Source: Paludibacter sp.
GTDB taxonomy: Bacteria > Bacteroidota > Bacteroidia > Bacteroidales > Paludibacteraceae
Assembly: GCA_031292575.1 (NCBI GenBank)
Contig: JARLGX010000011.1
Span: 1-64,000, forward strand
Direction of reading: 5' to 3'
DNA length: 64,000 bases
In this document: piece after piece, positions 18,339-28,993 of the stretch
Layout: every line of letters begins with the position of its first letter
Numbering within the stretch: position 1 is the stretch's first letter
The notes under the pieces: model-generated
The model's database searches: none
What the model saw: the letters and a program-made list of their open reading frames with translations, nothing else
What the model was told of the DNA's origin: nothing
Program-made: the position numbers and the translations under genes

Positions 18339-19481
18339 TTAATTCTTAATTTCTTTTGCTTCTTTGATAATGGTATCTACAATTGGTTTTGGCTTGTAAT
18401 TGCGGTCGAAAAGTAGTGGATAGTCACTTCTTCCGGGAACAGGCCAGTTGTTTCTCCAGGTCTGTACATCAGTTACTCCCCATAAAGTGACACGAATAAT
18501 TTTATCATGATGTTTCAAAAAAAGTTTAAAAAAGTCATTCATACGATTATTCCATCTTGTTGCCACTGAATCAGGCAAACCATTCGGATATGGATTCATC
18601 TCCTTTTTGTATTTATACGACGTAGATACATCAGCACCCACATTTCCTTTTGGTGATGGGAGTACTGAAAGGTCAAGTTCGGTAATCATTAATTTCACTC
18701 CCAATTTTGAAAATGCTATAATGCTTTTTTCCTCTTCTGAAACTGTTGGATAATCCATGGATAAATGACCTTGCATTCCAATGCCATCAACTTTTATTCC
18801 TTGTTCCTGTAGTTTTTTAATCATTTTAATTACACCTTCTCTTTTACCCGGATTAGCCATGGAATAATCATTGTAACACAGTAGAGCATTGGGGTCAGCT
18901 TCGTGAGCAAATTGAAATGCCAAGCGAATATAATCTTCGCCAATAATCTTATAAAATTTACTCTGCCTCCATGAACCATCGTCATTTATAGCTTCATTCA
19001 CTACATCCCAGCTCTTTACTCGACCTTTATATCTGCCTACTACAGTGCTGATATGCTTTTTCATTCTTTCAATTAACACTTCGCGCGTTACGTCTTTACC
19101 TTCTTTATCTACAAAAAACCAAGGAGGTGTTTGTGAGTGCCAAATAAGAGTATGTCCCACAATAAACATATTATGATCTTCACCAAATTTAACATATTGA
19201 TCTGCTTGAGTGAAATCAAATTTGTCTTCCTGAGGATGAATAACTTCACTTTTCATGCAGTTTTCAGGAGTAATTGAATTAAACTGCTGTTTTACTATTT
19301 TAATTGAGGCAGTATCTTTTCCAGCTGCCTGATTAGCATTAATTGCAACTCCAATCAAAAACTTTCCTTTCAAAGCATCTTTTAACGTATCGGAAGAAAG
19401 TTGAGATTTATTTATTGAGCAAGACACTGCTAAAACAGTAACAAGAATTATGAATATTTGTATTTTGATTTTTGTTTTCAT
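18339..19481 (-). CDS. GH10 endo-beta-1,4-xylanase lipoprotein
   Basis: Cuts the xylan backbone. The 380-residue protein has a lipoprotein signal (AVSC, Cys21) followed by a single GH10 barrel. Acid/base is Glu163 in [14 protein letters not shown], the nucleophile is Glu268 in [11 protein letters not shown], and the substrate-site block [10 protein letters not shown] is intact. There is no inserted carbohydrate-binding module of the kind seen in the major surface xylanases of some Bacteroides, so it probably works on shorter or soluble xylan. It follows the GPH transporter gene after 33 bases. Confidence 0.95.
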   Translation of the reverse strand: MKTKIKIQIFIILVTVLAVSCSINKSQLSSDTLKDALKGKFLIGVAINANQAAGKDTASIKIVKQQFNSITPENCMKSEVIHPQEDKFDFTQADQYVKFGEDHNMFIVGHTLIWHSQTPPWFFVDKEGKDVTREVLIERMKKHISTVVGRYKGRVKSWDVVNEAINDDGSWRQSKFYKIIGEDYIRLAFQFAHEADPNALLCYNDYSMANPGKREGVIKMIKKLQEQGIKVDGIGMQGHLSMDYPTVSEEEKSIIAFSKLGVKLMITELDLSVLPSPKGNVGADVSTSYKYKKEMNPYPNGLPDSVATRWNNRMNDFFKLFLKHHDKIIRVTLWGVTDVQTWRNNWPVPGRSDYPLLFDRNYKPKPIVDTIIKEAKEIKN

Positions 19482-19514
19482 CGATATGAATTTTACAATT
19501 TAGATTTAGCCTAA

Positions 19515-21020
19515 TTATTCTTCAATTAATATTTTTTCTTTATAAACAGTTTTAGTCTTTGATCTCCTTAATTTTAGGGCTTCTTCAATTTCAATTTCTT
19601 TCTTCTTGTTTATTTCATAGAAAAATAAACATGAAGCTGCCAATAGAAACGTAATAGTCGGAAATACACTTACAGATAATTTAATCCCCTGAATTGTACT
19701 TTCAGATTGAACTGCAAGTTGTTGGTTGTAACCAAAAAAAGCTAAAATTCCTGCAACCAAAGCACCACCAATACTCAATCCTGCTTTCAAACCAAAAATC
19801 ATGGCAGAAAAAATAATTCCAGTTGCACGACGATTGTTTTTCATTTCTGAATAATCGGCTACGTCGGCAATCATTGCCCACAAAAGCGGAATTGTGAGTC
19901 CGTAGAAAAAACCATGAAATAATTGAGCAATAAAAACAAGTCCAATGGATTCTTTAGAGAAAAATAAAAACGCAAATAAGCAAATGGTTGATAATAACAA
20001 ACCACTAACAAAAACATCGCGCTTACCATACTTATCTGCCAATTTTTTCGAAAACGAAATTCCCAAAATCATAAAAATGATTCCACCACCATTAAACAAA
20101 CTAAAACCTGATGTAGCGGCATCTTTTGGCCAAACAAAACCCACTAACCCTATTTTAGTCAATATTGTGTTTAAACCATCAATAAACCCGTTAAATCCAA
20201 TATTTTGAAGAAATGCCGAAAGTTGTGCTTTATTCAGATAGTTTTCGAAATAATAAACATACATTCCTCCTTTAAGCGACAAAGTAACAAAAACCAAAAT
20301 GGTAAGAAATAACATTGCTATCCAGGGTTTGTTTTTTGACAAATCCTTAACATCTTGTTTTAAACTTGATTTTTGCTCTGGTTTTGGAATAATTCTTTCT
20401 TTTGTAGTAAGGAATGTGATTATAAAAAATATTACTCCGGTTATTGCAAAAATTGTCATAACTTTTTCAAATCCAACAGTCTTATCACCTCCTCCAAATA
20501 TCAAAACTAATGGCAACAACAATGCCTGAACAATAAACTGGGCTACCATTACAGCAATAAACCGGTATGATGAAATACTATTACGTTCAGACATATCGCC
20601 AGTCATAACACCACTTAGTGCAGAATAAGGCAGATTATTGGCAGAATAAATTAATACCAAAAAAATATACGTAACAAATGCATAAATGAGTTTCCCTTGA
20701 GGACCAAAGTTTGGAGTAGAAAATGTTAACAATGCAATTATTCCAAAAGGAACGGAAGTCCATAAAATCCATGGGCGAAATTTACCCCAACGAGTTACAG
20801 TTCGGTCAGCAATCGCACCCATTATAGGATTAAAAGATGCACCAATCATACCACCGGCAAAAATAATAATGGAAGCTGAAGCGGGCGGGATTTTAAAAAC
20901 GTCAGTATAGAAAAATGCGATAAAAGTCATTAAGGTTTGGAAAATAAGATTTGCTGCCAAGTCACCCAAACTATAGCCAATTTTCTCAATGATAGAGACT
21001 TTTTGCGTTGTTGATTTCAT
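19515..21020 (-). CDS. GPH-family oligosaccharide:cation symporter
   Basis: Inner-membrane transporter of the glycoside-pentoside-hexuronide:cation symporter family (501 residues, about 12 membrane segments). The N-terminus EKIGYSLGDLAANLIFQ and the loop DRTVTRWGKFRPWILW are typical of the family. Xylan loci often carry a member (XynB/XynT-like) that imports xylo- or aldouronic oligosaccharides, and its place between the SGNH esterase and GH10 genes supports that. An insertion of about 40 residues between central helices (near residues 255-300) looks longer than in short family members. Substrate is inferred. Confidence 0.88.
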   Translation of the reverse strand: MKSTTQKVSIIEKIGYSLGDLAANLIFQTLMTFIAFFYTDVFKIPPASASIIIFAGGMIGASFNPIMGAIADRTVTRWGKFRPWILWTSVPFGIIALLTFSTPNFGPQGKLIYAFVTYIFLVLIYSANNLPYSALSGVMTGDMSERNSISSYRFIAVMVAQFIVQALLLPLVLIFGGGDKTVGFEKVMTIFAITGVIFFIITFLTTKERIIPKPEQKSSLKQDVKDLSKNKPWIAMLFLTILVFVTLSLKGGMYVYYFENYLNKAQLSAFLQNIGFNGFIDGLNTILTKIGLVGFVWPKDAATSGFSLFNGGGIIFMILGISFSKKLADKYGKRDVFVSGLLLSTICLFAFLFFSKESIGLVFIAQLFHGFFYGLTIPLLWAMIADVADYSEMKNNRRATGIIFSAMIFGLKAGLSIGGALVAGILAFFGYNQQLAVQSESTIQGIKLSVSVFPTITFLLAASCLFFYEINKKKEIEIEEALKLRRSKTKTVYKEKILIEE

Positions 21021-21045
21021 TTTATATTTTTGATTAATTTATACA

Positions 21046-22986
21046 TTATTTCCAGCTATCAGTTCTAAAAGGCGAAGCAGGTAAACCTTCTTTATTGTAA
21101 AGATTGGCATTCTCAGGATTATCAGCCCAGGCATACCTGACTGCAACAGGATTAGCAACTTTATCACTCCAAACCACAATTCTATTATTTACAATTTTAG
21201 ATGAAGCCCACACAAATTTTTTGTCTGAACCAGCTATTGAAATACAATTAAGATGCCTGCCTCTTTCAGCTATTAAACCACTTCCTACTCCTGCGAAAGA
21301 AAGTATTATGCTGTCTTTTTCAATTTTCATACTTTGGTACAAAGGACCCGAACTGACAATATTCTTATCACCATAAGCTATTTTTTGTGCAATAAGAGCA
21401 AGTCTGTCACCTACAGGTTTCTTATGAACCGGATGAATATCATTCCATTCTCCCAAGTCTATTGCCACTGCCATGCCTGTATTGGGAACAGATAAAGTTT
21501 TAAATTGAGATTCCCTGAGTAAAGCCCAGCTACTTTCTGTCGGAACGTTCGAAGATTTCATAAAATTAGGTAACTGAACATACAAAAAAGGAAGTTTCTT
21601 TTGGTTCCAACCGTTCCTCCAGCTTTGAATCAATTTTGTAAGCAGAGCTTGGTATTCAATGGGTTTACCTGTATTGGACTCACCCTGATACCAAAGAACT
21701 CCTTTAATCTCATAATTTGTCAACGGGGCAATCATCGCGTTATAAAGTCCGGCGGGCTTCCATCTTACAAAAGTCTGCCCTGCTAAAGGATTCATCGGTG
21801 TTCCTTGCTTAAAACTCCAGTCTCCTGTCAGATTTACAGAATCTTTATCAGTCACAATGGTATATAGTTTTTCTGGAACAAAACCACCTTTACCAATATT
21901 ACTTACTACCCTGACCACGATGGTATTTTCACCTAACTTCAATAAATTTGCAGGGATAGCGTATCTTCGCGGTGGATATTGATAGCTGGTCGTTCCCACA
22001 CATACTCCGTTGATAAAAGCAGAATCGGCATCTACAATTCTACCCAAAATAAGCGTTGAAGGCTTTCCAGTCATGATTGCAGGGATATTAAATTTTCTTC
22101 TATACCAAACAACTCCATTTTTTATTTCGGAATAAATATCAGACCAATATCCGGGGACTTTTATTGTTTTCCAGTCTGACATATTGACATCCTTTTTTGA
22201 CCACGGAGCATCGGATGAATTATATCCTTCATCATTTTTATTTACAGTCGAATACCAATTTGCTATTCTAACGTTATCATCATGTTCAATCTGCTTTATC
22301 AGCTCTTTGTTTTTAAATCGTTGTAGTTCATTGTAATAATCTGGAAAAGCTTTCAAGGCATCCTCGCTAAGCCAGGCTTCGATTGGAGAACCTCCTAAAC
22401 TGGCATTAATAATTCCGATTGGCACATGATATTTTTCGTAGATATTCTTGGCAAAGAAATAAGACACTGCCGAAAAGTCAAGAACATTTTGCGGGTTTGC
22501 ACTTTTCCATAACCCAGATTCTAAATCCGTTTCTTCATTATTAAAATTATATTTTTGCGGAACATAGAACTGTCTGATGTACTTACATTCCGAGTTTTTT
22601 ATTTCCTTTTCATAATATGGACTCACCCTTCTCATCGGTAATTCCATGTTTGATTGTCCAGATGCAAGCCACACGTCACCAATTAAAATATTATTAATCT
22701 TAATCTCATTAGCATTGCCTTTAATCAACATTGTATAAGGACCTCCTGCAATTTGTTTTGGCAGTTTAATTTTCCATTCACCCTGTTCATTTGCAACCGT
22801 ATTATAGCTTTTATCTAAAAAGATAAGTGTAACTGTTTCCCCTTTTTTGGCCCAACCCCATATATTCAAGTCCACATTGCGCTGCAAAATCATTCCATCA
22901 CTTATCAGTTTTGGCAACTTCACCTGAGCAAATAACTGAATTGTAAAAAGTAGCGTAATAACCAGAAATAAATTCCTGTGACTCAT
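21046..22986 (-). CDS. SGNH carbohydrate acetylesterase (sialate O-acetylesterase-like)
   Basis: Predicted to remove O-acetyl groups, here most likely from acetylated xylan. I take the start at 22986, giving 646 residues with a signal peptide (MSHRNLFLVITLLFTIQLFAQ). Catalytic Ser is in DVWLASGQSNMELP (about residue 112), and a candidate Asp/His pair is in WNDIHPVHKKPVGD. The SGNH domain is split by an inserted beta-sandwich resembling a GH2 sugar-binding domain (about residues 230-380), as in many Bacteroidota sialate esterase-like proteins. A role on sialic acid is unlikely in this neighbourhood. Confidence 0.88.
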   Translation of the reverse strand: MSHRNLFLVITLLFTIQLFAQVKLPKLISDGMILQRNVDLNIWGWAKKGETVTLIFLDKSYNTVANEQGEWKIKLPKQIAGGPYTMLIKGNANEIKINNILIGDVWLASGQSNMELPMRRVSPYYEKEIKNSECKYIRQFYVPQKYNFNNEETDLESGLWKSANPQNVLDFSAVSYFFAKNIYEKYHVPIGIINASLGGSPIEAWLSEDALKAFPDYYNELQRFKNKELIKQIEHDDNVRIANWYSTVNKNDEGYNSSDAPWSKKDVNMSDWKTIKVPGYWSDIYSEIKNGVVWYRRKFNIPAIMTGKPSTLILGRIVDADSAFINGVCVGTTSYQYPPRRYAIPANLLKLGENTIVVRVVSNIGKGGFVPEKLYTIVTDKDSVNLTGDWSFKQGTPMNPLAGQTFVRWKPAGLYNAMIAPLTNYEIKGVLWYQGESNTGKPIEYQALLTKLIQSWRNGWNQKKLPFLYVQLPNFMKSSNVPTESSWALLRESQFKTLSVPNTGMAVAIDLGEWNDIHPVHKKPVGDRLALIAQKIAYGDKNIVSSGPLYQSMKIEKDSIILSFAGVGSGLIAERGRHLNCISIAGSDKKFVWASSKIVNNRIVVWSDKVANPVAVRYAWADNPENANLYNKEGLPASPFRTDSWK

Positions 22987-23007
22987 TGTATTTTTTATTT
23001 TTATCAT

Positions 23008-23405
23008 TCGAAATTTTGATAAAGAATTTACTATTTAAATATATTATTTCTTTCAATGTTAACAAGGCAAATAGATTTTATCTTTGTTATAATCCAGATT
23101 ATCAAACGATAGTCTAATATATTCACACAAATATATTAAACAAATCACTTTGAGTCACTGAGAATCATTTTTTAAAATAAGGAATTAATCAAGTCTGGAA
23201 GAAAGGTAGAATAAGTAAACAAGTGATAAAAACAAGAATATATTGTGTTGTTTAAATTTAAAGACTAGCTAACCGTTACTCTGGTTAGCCAGTCTTATCA
23301 TTGATTAATAAACAACTTTTTTCATTTAACAAACAACTTTTCTCTTATACAATACCAAAGAATAACATTCTTGGATGTATTAACTTTGAAAAACTAATGT
23401 TCTAA
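23008..23405 (-). other. Intergenic region between susD and the enzyme genes
   Basis: About 400 A+T-rich bases with no credible gene. It contains a strong hairpin (23261-23296) just after susD and, read on the minus strand, a TATATTTG at 23128-23135 that could be a -7 element for the downstream enzyme operon but has no good -33 partner. The layout suggests that transcription from susCD is attenuated here and that the enzyme genes may have a secondary promoter. Confidence 0.5.
23261..23296 (-). terminator. Hairpin after susD (partial terminator or RNA stabiliser)
   Basis: Fourteen-base arms (23261-23274 and 23283-23296) pair with one mismatch around an 8-base loop. On the minus strand the stem is followed by TAAATTTAAAC, a weak U-tract, so read-through into the downstream genes is likely. 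Confidence 0.6.
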
Positions 23406-25397
23406 TTAATATCCTGGATTTTGATAAGCTGCTTTTTGAGCATCTGTCATATCCATACCATCGAGCTGACTTTGAGGAATAGGACGAAGGTAGTTAGCAG
23501 GTAAAATAGTACGTGTAAAAACTGCCTGCGAATGGTCGTTCCAGTTACTATAATTTGTTGCACCACAAATAGAATAAGAGCCACCATATTGTGCCCATTT
23601 TTGTGTACGGACTAAATCGTACCAACGATAACCTTCACCATAATATTCGCGCGAACGTTCTGCCAAAATATAGTCAATATCTATAGTTGCCGGGGTAGCA
23701 GCAGTCATAGCAGCACTATTGTCTACAATTTGGGCGACATTGTTAGCATTATTGAATTTCCATTTACCCGCACGGGCACGAATCACATTAATCAATCCTC
23801 GGGCAGTTCCATCGTTTGCGTACGCACCGGTTACAGCAGCTGGAGTAGCACCTTTTACAGCAGCTTCAGCTGCAATAAAGAATAATTCCGAGAATTTAGC
23901 GATGTTCCATGGGCGTGTACTACTACCATTCGGGTTTCCTAATCCAGTACCATTGTCGGTACGATAAGGTCCAATTTTCCAGTTTCCCGGATAGCATATC
24001 CTGCTTATATCATCAGGTTCTATTACAAAATCGGATCTTGTTGGCAATACACCTCCACCTACAGAACTGTTATATACTGCATTCGAGTAATCAACGCCCG
24101 TTGTATCGTTTTTCAGAAAAGTTATTATTGGAGAACCTTCGGCAAGTGGTAAATAATTTGCACCATAATATTGAGCTTTAAGACCAGCTTCAAGAAAATT
24201 AGCACGGTAAACAGTCACAAAAGTTCCGTCGTAGCGTGAATCATTCGTTTTATCAGCAAAGGTATTTTTAAACACACCCAAAGGAGGAGCCAGCATAGTC
24301 CATGGACGTCCCAGAGGTTGTGTAGATGCACGCTGTACAGAATTTACAGCAGTCCATTTTGTATTACTTGAAGAACTTTTTACACCCGTATAGTTAAACT
24401 GTTCAAACCATCCGGCAAAGTTGTCAGTGGAGAAACCACCACTACTATAGCTAAGGTCTCCACCATTATACGTTGCACTTAACTGCGTGTGGTCAGCATA
24501 CAAAACTATTTCATTATTGCGGTCATTTGGGCCAGCATTCACATCATAAAATGATGGTTGTAATCCAAATGGCCCTGGATTGGCAATAGCTGCTGTTGCT
24601 ACATTGTATGCCTGCTGATAATACCACGCTGCATTATGTCCATCAGGATCGGTTCTGGTACCTGTAAGCCCTGGATATGGATAAGTTGGGATGTTGTTTG
24701 GGTTTTCCAACCACCACCCGTAAGTCAGGTAAGCTTTGGACAAAATAAGACTTGCAGCCGTTTTGGTTAGACCTCCTGTTATACGTGCTGTTGCCGGCAA
24801 ATCATTGATAGCTTGCAGCAAATCCGGAAATATGGCTTTTGTATAAACTGTTGTAACAGAATCACGCACTGAGGTTCTCGAAGCAGTTATATTAAATTTT
24901 AGTCTTCCAGCACCCAAATCCAACGGCACACCACCGAAAGTTTGTACCAGTAAGAAATAGTCGAAAGCACGGAAGAATCTAGCTTCGGCTATCAGAGAAG
25001 CCGGAATAGTTCCAACTTTCACGGCATTTTCGATTACGCCACTACATGTATTAATGTTAGGGAAACAAGTGCCCCAAATTTGACCTGCATTGCTATTGGA
25101 AGATGTAAGTGCACCAACACCCGAAAAATCTGCATTTTTAACATTACCATCAGAATTCTGTCCCCAAGTTGACTCATCGGTTCCAATTTGGCTGATATTT
25201 AAAACATATCCGTTACCAAACATATAACGATTGGATGCATACGCCGATGTTAATCCTCCTAATACACCTGCTTGGGTTTGAAAATAACCGGGTGTAAAAA
25301 TACTGCGTGGTTGTTCTTCCAAAAGGTTGGAGCATCCCATCAGGAACAACGCCATAAGGAGTGTTCCTATAATAGTTTTTCTATATATTCGTTTCAT
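23406..25397 (-). CDS. SusD-family outer-membrane glycan-binding lipoprotein
   Basis: A 663-residue SusD/RagB protein with lipobox MGC (Cys22) and the family beginning SNLLEEQPRSIFTPGYFQT. The SusD C-terminal blocks YILAERSREYYGEGYRWYDLVRT and LRPIPQSQLD are present. It caps the TonB-dependent porin and binds xylan fragments at the cell surface. It starts 11 bases after the susC stop, the usual arrangement. The locus has only one SusC/D pair, and no separate surface glycan-binding lipoprotein follows it. Confidence 0.96.
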   Translation of the reverse strand: MKRIYRKTIIGTLLMALFLMGCSNLLEEQPRSIFTPGYFQTQAGVLGGLTSAYASNRYMFGNGYVLNISQIGTDESTWGQNSDGNVKNADFSGVGALTSSNSNAGQIWGTCFPNINTCSGVIENAVKVGTIPASLIAEARFFRAFDYFLLVQTFGGVPLDLGAGRLKFNITASRTSVRDSVTTVYTKAIFPDLLQAINDLPATARITGGLTKTAASLILSKAYLTYGWWLENPNNIPTYPYPGLTGTRTDPDGHNAAWYYQQAYNVATAAIANPGPFGLQPSFYDVNAGPNDRNNEIVLYADHTQLSATYNGGDLSYSSGGFSTDNFAGWFEQFNYTGVKSSSSNTKWTAVNSVQRASTQPLGRPWTMLAPPLGVFKNTFADKTNDSRYDGTFVTVYRANFLEAGLKAQYYGANYLPLAEGSPIITFLKNDTTGVDYSNAVYNSSVGGGVLPTRSDFVIEPDDISRICYPGNWKIGPYRTDNGTGLGNPNGSSTRPWNIAKFSELFFIAAEAAVKGATPAAVTGAYANDGTARGLINVIRARAGKWKFNNANNVAQIVDNSAAMTAATPATIDIDYILAERSREYYGEGYRWYDLVRTQKWAQYGGSYSICGATNYSNWNDHSQAVFTRTILPANYLRPIPQSQLDGMDMTDAQKAAYQNPGY

Positions 25398-25408
25398 TAT
25401 TATCTATT

Positions 25409-28400
25409 TTAGAATGTTATGTTAATACCCATTATGAAATTATGTGTTTCAGGCGTGTTATACCCTACAGTGAGCAAACGACTCAGCCCTGAAACATATG
25501 GCACAGCTGAATTTGAACCATCGTTAGCATACGAGTTAGTTTCCGGATCCATACCTGATTGTTTGTAATAAGGCGAGAACAGCACAAACGGAGCCTCTAT
25601 AGTGCCGTATAAACGCAATTTGTCTATACCGGCGTTTTTAAGCCATTTCTTGTTAAAGCTATACCCAAGTGTGATGGTTTTTACCTTCAGATATGAAGCA
25701 TCGAAGTAACCAAGAGTTGATCCATACTTTGGATTGTTACTATCTGTTACGCCACCGGGTAATGGATACGTACCACTGGTGTTTGTAGGTGTCCAGTAGT
25801 TTACCTGAATTTGTCCCCTGCGTCCATCATTTATATTGAGGTAGCCGGCCGATCCGTAAAGCGTGCTGTTAAGGATCCCACCACCTTGAAAAGTACCTAC
25901 AACGGTCAGGTCAAATCCTTTGTACCCTACACGGGTATTGAAACCACCCTGAAAATTAGGATCACAGTCTATAATCTGACGGTCAGCCGGTGATATTGCC
26001 CTTGTAGGGCTGCCATCGGCGTTATAAGTACCTGTATATAACACTTTGATCATACCTGGAGCCGAAGCAGTTCCTGGTTCCAATATACTCAAATATTTAT
26101 CAGTAGTTTGCCAAATTCCAACTTTCTTATAATCGTAGATTACATTCAGTGAATGACCTACAAATAACCAGTTATCAGTATCCACTGTCCGACCTGAAGA
26201 AAGTGCCACTATTTTGTTTTTGTTGCTATACACGTTTACTCCGGCATCCCATGTCCAGCCATTAACATTGTCCAAAATCACGCCGTTAAGCGAAAATTCC
26301 CAACCTTTGTTTTGGGTTGCACCTACATTTGATGTGATGGTGTTTACACCCGATGTGACAGGCAAATTAACACCATAAAGAAGATTTCTCGTATCGGTTA
26401 TATAGTACTCAACTGTGCCCGATAGGCGGTTTTTCAGGAGAGAGAAGTCCAAACCTAAATTCTTTGTTTGAGAGTACTCCCATCCTAAATTAGGGTTAGG
26501 CAGTTGGTATACAAAATATCCCGTGGCAGTTGTTGCACCAAAGTTGTAAGGTCTTGTACTTAAAAGTCCAAGTGTAGAGTATGGAGTAACAGATTGGTTC
26601 GAAGTTTCACCATAACCTGCACGCAATTTCAAGGCATCTATCGCTGTGATATCTTTCATAAACGATTCTTTCATGATATTCCATCCTATTGATACTGCAG
26701 GATAGGTATGCCACTGGTGACCCGGAGCCAACCTGGAAGAGGCATCGGAGCGAACTGTAGCACTTATCATATAGCGGTCGTCATAAGAATACATGACACG
26801 TCCCATATACGATTCCAAACCGCTAATCTGATAGCCCTGATAAGAAGGGTTAATATTTATATCATTACTATTGGAGGTAGAACTTTGCGCCAAATTGTAA
26901 GATTGGAAGCTATCGCCGGCAATATTATATCTCTGAATTGACGAACTGTAGTAAGAAGTTTGCTCAGCAGAGTACATGGCTACAGCATTTACCCTATGTT
27001 TTCCGGCAAACACTTTATCGTATGTCAGCAGGTTTTCAACCGCCCAATTGGTGGTAAGCGAGTTACCGACAGTAGCAGTATTATTGTTAGTAGGGTTATA
27101 ACTAAATACTCCCACTCCTGTATAGTTTTGAGTGTTAGACATACGGAAGTTAGCACCAAGGTTAACGCGATATTTTAAACCGTCAATACCCGGAATTTTT
27201 ACTTCAGCATAGGCAGAGTTATAAGATCCAAACGCCTTGGTTTGATCTTGCCATGAGTCTCCTAAATTTGCCATAGTACTTCTGGTATATACCCATTGTT
27301 CATCTTGTGGCATCTTTACTGTTCTTTTCAATGTTCCATCTGTATTATAAGGGGTAGCAACAGGAGACATACTTAAAATACCGTACATACTTAAGTCTTG
27401 ACCATTAGTTATATTAAAATTACTATTCGTCGTGAAACCTATACGAACATATTTGCCTATTTCATGATCAAGGCTGGAACGTATGGAATAACGGGTATAA
27501 TCCGACCCTGGTACTACAGATTGATCATTGTAGTAACCTGCACCAAATTTGTAACTTCCCTTTTCGTTACCGCCCGAAACACTTAAATCGTGGCTTGTAA
27601 CAATACCGGTTCTAAAAAACAAGTCTTGCCAATTTGTATTTGCCGTATAGGTTATTGAACCATCAGCATTTGTAATATAAGGTTCATCAGTTCCCGGTCC
27701 ATTTTTTTTAGCTAATATCCTTAGTTTAGCATATTCGGGGCCATTCATCATAGGGTATTCAATAGCAGTTTTCACTCCATAATACCCATTGTAGTCAACC
27801 TGTGTTTTTTGTCCTTTTGTTCCGCTATTGGTTGTTATCAATATAACACCGTTGGCACCACGCGAACCGTAAATGGCTGTTGCAGAGGCATCTTTCAAAA
27901 TATCAATACTCTTGATGTCGTCAGTACTGATATCAGCAATTGTTCCTGCAAAAGGTATACCGTCAAGCACAATCAGTGGATTATTATCGGCAGTTATTGA
28001 ACGTGTCCCGCGGATACGTATTTGCATGGTAGCTCCCGGTTTAGTTGAAGTTTGTGCCATTTGCACACCTGCTACACGTCCTTGCAAAGCCTGAGTAATA
28101 TTGGACGCTGGAACTTCACGGATTACATCTCCTTTAACAGAAGCTACTGAACCTGTTACAGCTTCTTTCCGTTGAGTACCATATCCTACAACTACAACTT
28201 CATCCAATGATTTGTCCTGATCTTTTAATGTTACATTGATTACAGTTTTACCATTTACGCTTACAACTTGTTTTTCATAACCCAAATAGGAGAAACTCAA
28301 CGACGAGTTTGCAGACGTTTTTACTTCATACATCCCTGATGCATCGGTAATCGCCCCATTGGATGTTCCAACTTCCATTACACTCACCCCTATTAGTGTT

Positions 28401-28519
28401 TCACCATTTACGTCCTTCACAACTCCCTTTACGGTTATTGTTTGTGCAAATACACCTAGAGGGAATAAAAAAAATAAGAATAAAAGGCTTAAAGGCCTAA
28501 TTAGTTTTTTGTTCTTCAT
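25409..28519 (-). CDS. SusC-family TonB-dependent outer-membrane transporter
   Basis: A 1036-residue SusC/RagA protein with a signal peptide ending GVFAQ. A carboxypeptidase-regulatory-like domain follows (about residues 28-105), then the TonB box/plug entry LDEVVVVGYGTQRKEAVTG, the plug (about 115-230) with the RIRGTRSITADNNPLIVLDG block, and a beta-barrel to the C-terminal aromatic residue. It imports oligosaccharides across the outer membrane together with the adjacent SusD. It is the first gene of the xylan locus and is preceded by about 580 bases of hairpin-rich leader. Confidence 0.96.
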   Translation of the reverse strand: MKNKKLIRPLSLLFLFFLFPLGVFAQTITVKGVVKDVNGETLIGVSVMEVGTSNGAITDASGMYEVKTSANSSLSFSYLGYEKQVVSVNGKTVINVTLKDQDKSLDEVVVVGYGTQRKEAVTGSVASVKGDVIREVPASNITQALQGRVAGVQMAQTSTKPGATMQIRIRGTRSITADNNPLIVLDGIPFAGTIADISTDDIKSIDILKDASATAIYGSRGANGVILITTNSGTKGQKTQVDYNGYYGVKTAIEYPMMNGPEYAKLRILAKKNGPGTDEPYITNADGSITYTANTNWQDLFFRTGIVTSHDLSVSGGNEKGSYKFGAGYYNDQSVVPGSDYTRYSIRSSLDHEIGKYVRIGFTTNSNFNITNGQDLSMYGILSMSPVATPYNTDGTLKRTVKMPQDEQWVYTRSTMANLGDSWQDQTKAFGSYNSAYAEVKIPGIDGLKYRVNLGANFRMSNTQNYTGVGVFSYNPTNNNTATVGNSLTTNWAVENLLTYDKVFAGKHRVNAVAMYSAEQTSYYSSSIQRYNIAGDSFQSYNLAQSSTSNSNDININPSYQGYQISGLESYMGRVMYSYDDRYMISATVRSDASSRLAPGHQWHTYPAVSIGWNIMKESFMKDITAIDALKLRAGYGETSNQSVTPYSTLGLLSTRPYNFGATTATGYFVYQLPNPNLGWEYSQTKNLGLDFSLLKNRLSGTVEYYITDTRNLLYGVNLPVTSGVNTITSNVGATQNKGWEFSLNGVILDNVNGWTWDAGVNVYSNKNKIVALSSGRTVDTDNWLFVGHSLNVIYDYKKVGIWQTTDKYLSILEPGTASAPGMIKVLYTGTYNADGSPTRAISPADRQIIDCDPNFQGGFNTRVGYKGFDLTVVGTFQGGGILNSTLYGSAGYLNINDGRRGQIQVNYWTPTNTSGTYPLPGGVTDSNNPKYGSTLGYFDASYLKVKTITLGYSFNKKWLKNAGIDKLRLYGTIEAPFVLFSPYYKQSGMDPETNSYANDGSNSAVPYVSGLSRLLTVGYNTPETHNFIMGINITF

Positions 28520-28631
28520 GATTAGAATTCATTTTATTAGATTTTTAATTACTTGTTTTGATAATCACTTAATAATTTTCAGGTTTTCATTTTTTTATAT
28601 TTATGGTTAGACATGATGAATATTTCTTGCA

Positions 28632-28639
28632 CAAACTTA
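28632..28639 (-). promoter_or_regulatory. Candidate -7 element for susC
   Basis: Read on the minus strand this is TAAGTTTG, an exact fit to TAnnTTTG, about 110 bases before the susC start. No TTTG occurs at the usual spacing, so it would need activation. Confidence 0.4.
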
Positions 28640-28831
28640 CCTATTTATATAATATTTACTCGTTGTCAAGGTTACAAAAACTTTTCCCTGCGTTACATCA
28701 ATACCCTATTAGTAACAAAATTTATTCTCTGCGCTACAATTATGGTTCTAATTCTAAATCTCATAAAAATTTCACAAAGACTTGTTGAAGTTTTTTGATT
28801 TGGAATTATTAAATTAGTGCGAATTAAGTGT

Positions 28832-28880
28832 AAAAAAAATCACTAACTCGCTGAATTATAAATAATTTAGCGAGTTAGTG
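28832..28880 (-). terminator. Strong rho-independent terminator upstream of susC
   Basis: Nineteen-base arms (28841-28859 and 28862-28880) pair throughout, with one G-T wobble and a two-base apex. On the minus strand the stem is followed by one A and eight U residues (28832-28839). It lies about 310 bases upstream of susC on the same strand. Confidence 0.85.
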
Positions 28881-28912
28881 TCCCAAATTTGCTTGAAATG
28901 CAACAATTCTGA
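28832..28912 (-). ncRNA. Candidate small RNA or terminated leader upstream of susC
   Basis: A minus-strand -7 element TATATTTG at 28919-28926 could start a transcript near 28912. It would end about 80 bases later at the strong terminator at 28832-28880. No coding frame is evident. The -33 element is poor, so this is a proposal. The terminator could instead be a second stop for the regulator mRNA or an attenuator in the susC leader. Confidence 0.3.
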
Positions 28913-28956
28913 TAGAGTCAAATATAAAATCATACAATTATCCGCTATAAATATAA

Positions 28957-28971
28957 GATTCCTTTGGAATC
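28957..28971. repeat. Short inverted repeat in the susC upstream region
   Basis: GATTCC and GGAATC arms separated by TTT form a perfect 15-base dyad. It could be a regulator site. Confidence 0.4.
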
Positions 28972-28993
28972 AACCTAAATCAACTAATTGTAT

